Assembly (NCBI RefSeq): GCF_024362695.1
Contig: NC_065420.1
Span: 11,447,420 to 11,511,419, forward strand
Direction: 5' to 3'
Origin: Pectinophora gossypiella
Taxonomy: Eukaryota; Arthropoda; Insecta; Lepidoptera; Gelechiidae
Length of the DNA stretch: 64,000 nt
Part shown: in pieces, positions 62,131 to 64,000 of the stretch
Numbering within the stretch: position 1 is the first letter of the stretch
How the letters are laid out: every line of letters starts with the position of its first letter
Translations under genes and position numbers: made by a program
The notes under the pieces: generated by a model
The model's database searches: none
The model's input: only the letters and a program-made list of their open reading frames with translations
What the model was told of the DNA's origin: nothing

Positions 62131-63444
62131 CCGGAGTTGATGAGGTTGGTTATCGACCTCACAACCCACATGAAAGAAAGCATAAAGATATAAGTACCAC
62201 GCGACAAACCATCATGTGCCCGTTGAAATGAAATGAAATAAAATTTATTCGCTCTAGAGTGGTACAAAAGATCTTAAAAATATTGTAACAAAAAAAGTCC
62301 ATCATTCAACCATACAGCGTGCGAATATTAATATTAAATAATTTATAATTAAATGAACATTTTAATCTTTAATAAATCTGTCTTAAAAAAATAACAATAG
62401 ATATTTTAAATACACAAAGAACAATTAACCTTAATTTAAATAAACGGTTGTGACTTTAAATGGTAAAAAAATATATATTATAATAAAAAAGTTTATTTAG
62501 GTAAAACCTACGACACACATATTATACATTTACAACATTAAAATATACACAGATGTGCGAGTATGTTCTTCCCTTTCTCTATGTAACTTTAAGAAATAAG
62601 AAATCCCACCGATTTCGTTAAAAGTATTTCGATGTCTTAATTAGAAAAGCAATCAAGTATTCTAGTCGAATGTTTAAAAGTTCTTGATTTTAAAGGAGAC
62701 GTCTGAAAGTTAGAGTAGCTTTGCTGAAAATCGGTTTTACGATGTATTTTATTTATATTTATCCCTTTACAATTCTATAAAGTCGACTTTTATTGTTATT
62801 ATTTTCTTAACCCTTCTCCCCTCCCCCTTCACCCCTTTCGAAGGGCATTTACCGGAGACACGGGTCACAGACCAAGTGTCACTGGAAGGAAATAATAATT
62901 ATTATTAACAAATGCAGAAAGCAGCCATACTTAAAACCAGTACGCAAATTCCTATCTTCCAACATTGATCATGACTGTACGGACAGAATACCAAAAATTC
63001 CCGCCTAATACCATCCTATTATTATAATAATAATAATAATACACTATTATAATATATATTATTTTTAATTAACAAAATGAAAAAGCTATAATTCATATGT
63101 CTAGTTAATTGGAAACTCTGCTGCCGAGATCCTTCAAACTCCGGTACATTTAATTTTTTTGTCGAAATAACAATGTTCGCCATCTACGAATTTCCAGCGC
63201 ATGTTTATTCATGGCTGATGTAATTCAGAATAAACAGATATTATTACGAAAATTTAGTTTCGGAATCACGGCTCGTGGACTAAAATAAGCAACGATCCAC
63301 CTGCTTAGAAACAATTTACTCGAGCGTAATCCAAGTTATGACAGAGCAAAGAGATTTTATGCTAAGAAATTTAAATAAGTACTGAAAAAAAAATCACCAA
63401 CGGGCGTAAATGAACGGTGGTCACCCCAGAAGAACATGGTTCTC
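62131..63444. other. AT-rich DNA with SINE-C and LINE scraps
   Basis: 62130-62170 is a SINE-C tail scrap (GACCTCACAACCCACATG). 62225-62300 is LINE-end-like (ATAAAATTTATTCGCTC). The rest is unassigned AT-rich DNA. Confidence 0.4.
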
Positions 63445-63495
63445 ACATCGTCGAATCCAGCACGAGGCTAAACCAATCTATCTCCCTAGCATTGC
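63445..63495 (+). mobile_element. SINE-D scrap with internal deletion
   Basis: The box B side (TCGAATCCAGCACGAGGCTA) is joined to the 3' end (TCTCCCTAGCATT is inverted relative to it), so the piece is rearranged. Confidence 0.5.
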
Positions 63496-63574
63496 TGAGG
63501 GAATTTGTATGAAACCGTAAACACAATCCCTTGCCTTGCTTTAAAGTCTAAAATTACAAAACAATTAATCCCGG

Positions 63575-63735
63575 CCTGCAGGGCTAACACGCGCAATGTG
63601 ATAAAATTATCAATAGATTCAATAAATTTTGTCGAAATTGATAAGGTTATTTTTGTCCCTAACATGCGTGGCACGAGCTTTTGACAGAACGACATGACTT
63701 ATTTGACAAAACGACACAATTATATCGGTAGAATC
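63575..63735 (+). mobile_element. Element T, reference copy
   Basis: GGCTAACACGCGCAATGTGA through AACATGCGTGGCACGAGC to GACAGAACGACATGACTTAT. Used to define T at 13525 and 45486. Confidence 0.55.
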
Positions 63736-64000
63736 CATAACATGACCGTGCCAAGGTTTTATCACTTTGCGCATGTCAGCCCTACTGGAAAGCTCTCACA
63801 GCCGTCTCTGTTTGGAGTAAGCTTTAATTTCAGATGGAAAACATTGAACTATGAAACTCAGTGTGGGGTACCACCAACCACAAACTAACTCCAACCTCAA
63901 GGTGGCTGTTTGTGTTGTGGTAAAGATAGCTTCGATAGTTCCAGTGGTGTACGAAAACATAGGTCGCGTTGGTTGTTTGAGCGAAAAGGGCGGTTATGCA
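63736..64000. other. Unassigned DNA at the window edge
   Basis: A 64-codon + frame (63694-63888) starts in element T and shows no domain. Confidence 0.35.

Overview
The window is a repeat-dense, AT-rich stretch of insect nuclear DNA, almost certainly from a moth or butterfly. The Lepidoptera assignment rests on a short Lep1-like Helitron, many 5'-truncated RTE-type LINE ends with (GATGAT)n-like tails, several tRNA-derived SINE families typical of moths, and Harbinger- and mariner-type MITEs. I see no bacterial or viral organisation, no rRNA, no CRISPR and no stand-alone tRNA gene. The tRNA-like stretches are all SINE heads.

Two host genes are well supported, both on the + strand and both open in one exon. 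The first (29579-30811) encodes a divergent 410-residue Cys-loop ligand-gated channel subunit of the nicotinic receptor class, with a Harbinger-type MITE about 245 bp upstream. The second (42127-42963) encodes a 278-residue chymotrypsin-fold serine protease with an intact catalytic triad and a changed substrate pocket. A third, weak candidate (59533-59721) would be a 62-residue secreted peptide. These genes share no obvious pathway and are separated by transposon debris.

The rest is layered mobile DNA. Working names used below: SINE-A (tRNA-like plus 5S-like head, RTE-like tail), SINE-B (tRNA head, RTE-like tail), SINE-C (tRNA head, tail reading CACAACCCACA), SINE-D (tRNA head, long tail ending GGGAGATG); RTE; LINE-M (3' end with (ATGT)n); LINE-G (3' end with (AG)n); retroposon P (about 265 bp, poly-A, common 5' end); foldback F (palindromic element, ends GGGTGTTAGTGACATCG); MITE-142 and MITE-160 (named by length); element Q (about 330 bp); and smaller families K, N, S, T, U, V, W and IR55. 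Many insertions have intact target-site duplications (TSDs), so the order of insertion can often be read.

Layout: 0-6.8 kb is a SINE/MITE mosaic. 6.89-10.88 kb is bounded by 36-bp inverted repeats and holds a Helitron with an RTE inside it, a dead mariner and a Helitron helicase remnant. 11-28 kb is mixed SINEs, LINE ends and foldbacks. 28-31 kb holds the channel gene. 31-42 kb holds nested repeats and a 442-bp inverted-repeat element. 42-43 kb holds the protease. 43-64 kb is again repeats plus AT-rich unassigned DNA. The most interesting structure is modular: three SINE families share one central core but carry different heads and tails, and the tails match LINE ends present in the same window.
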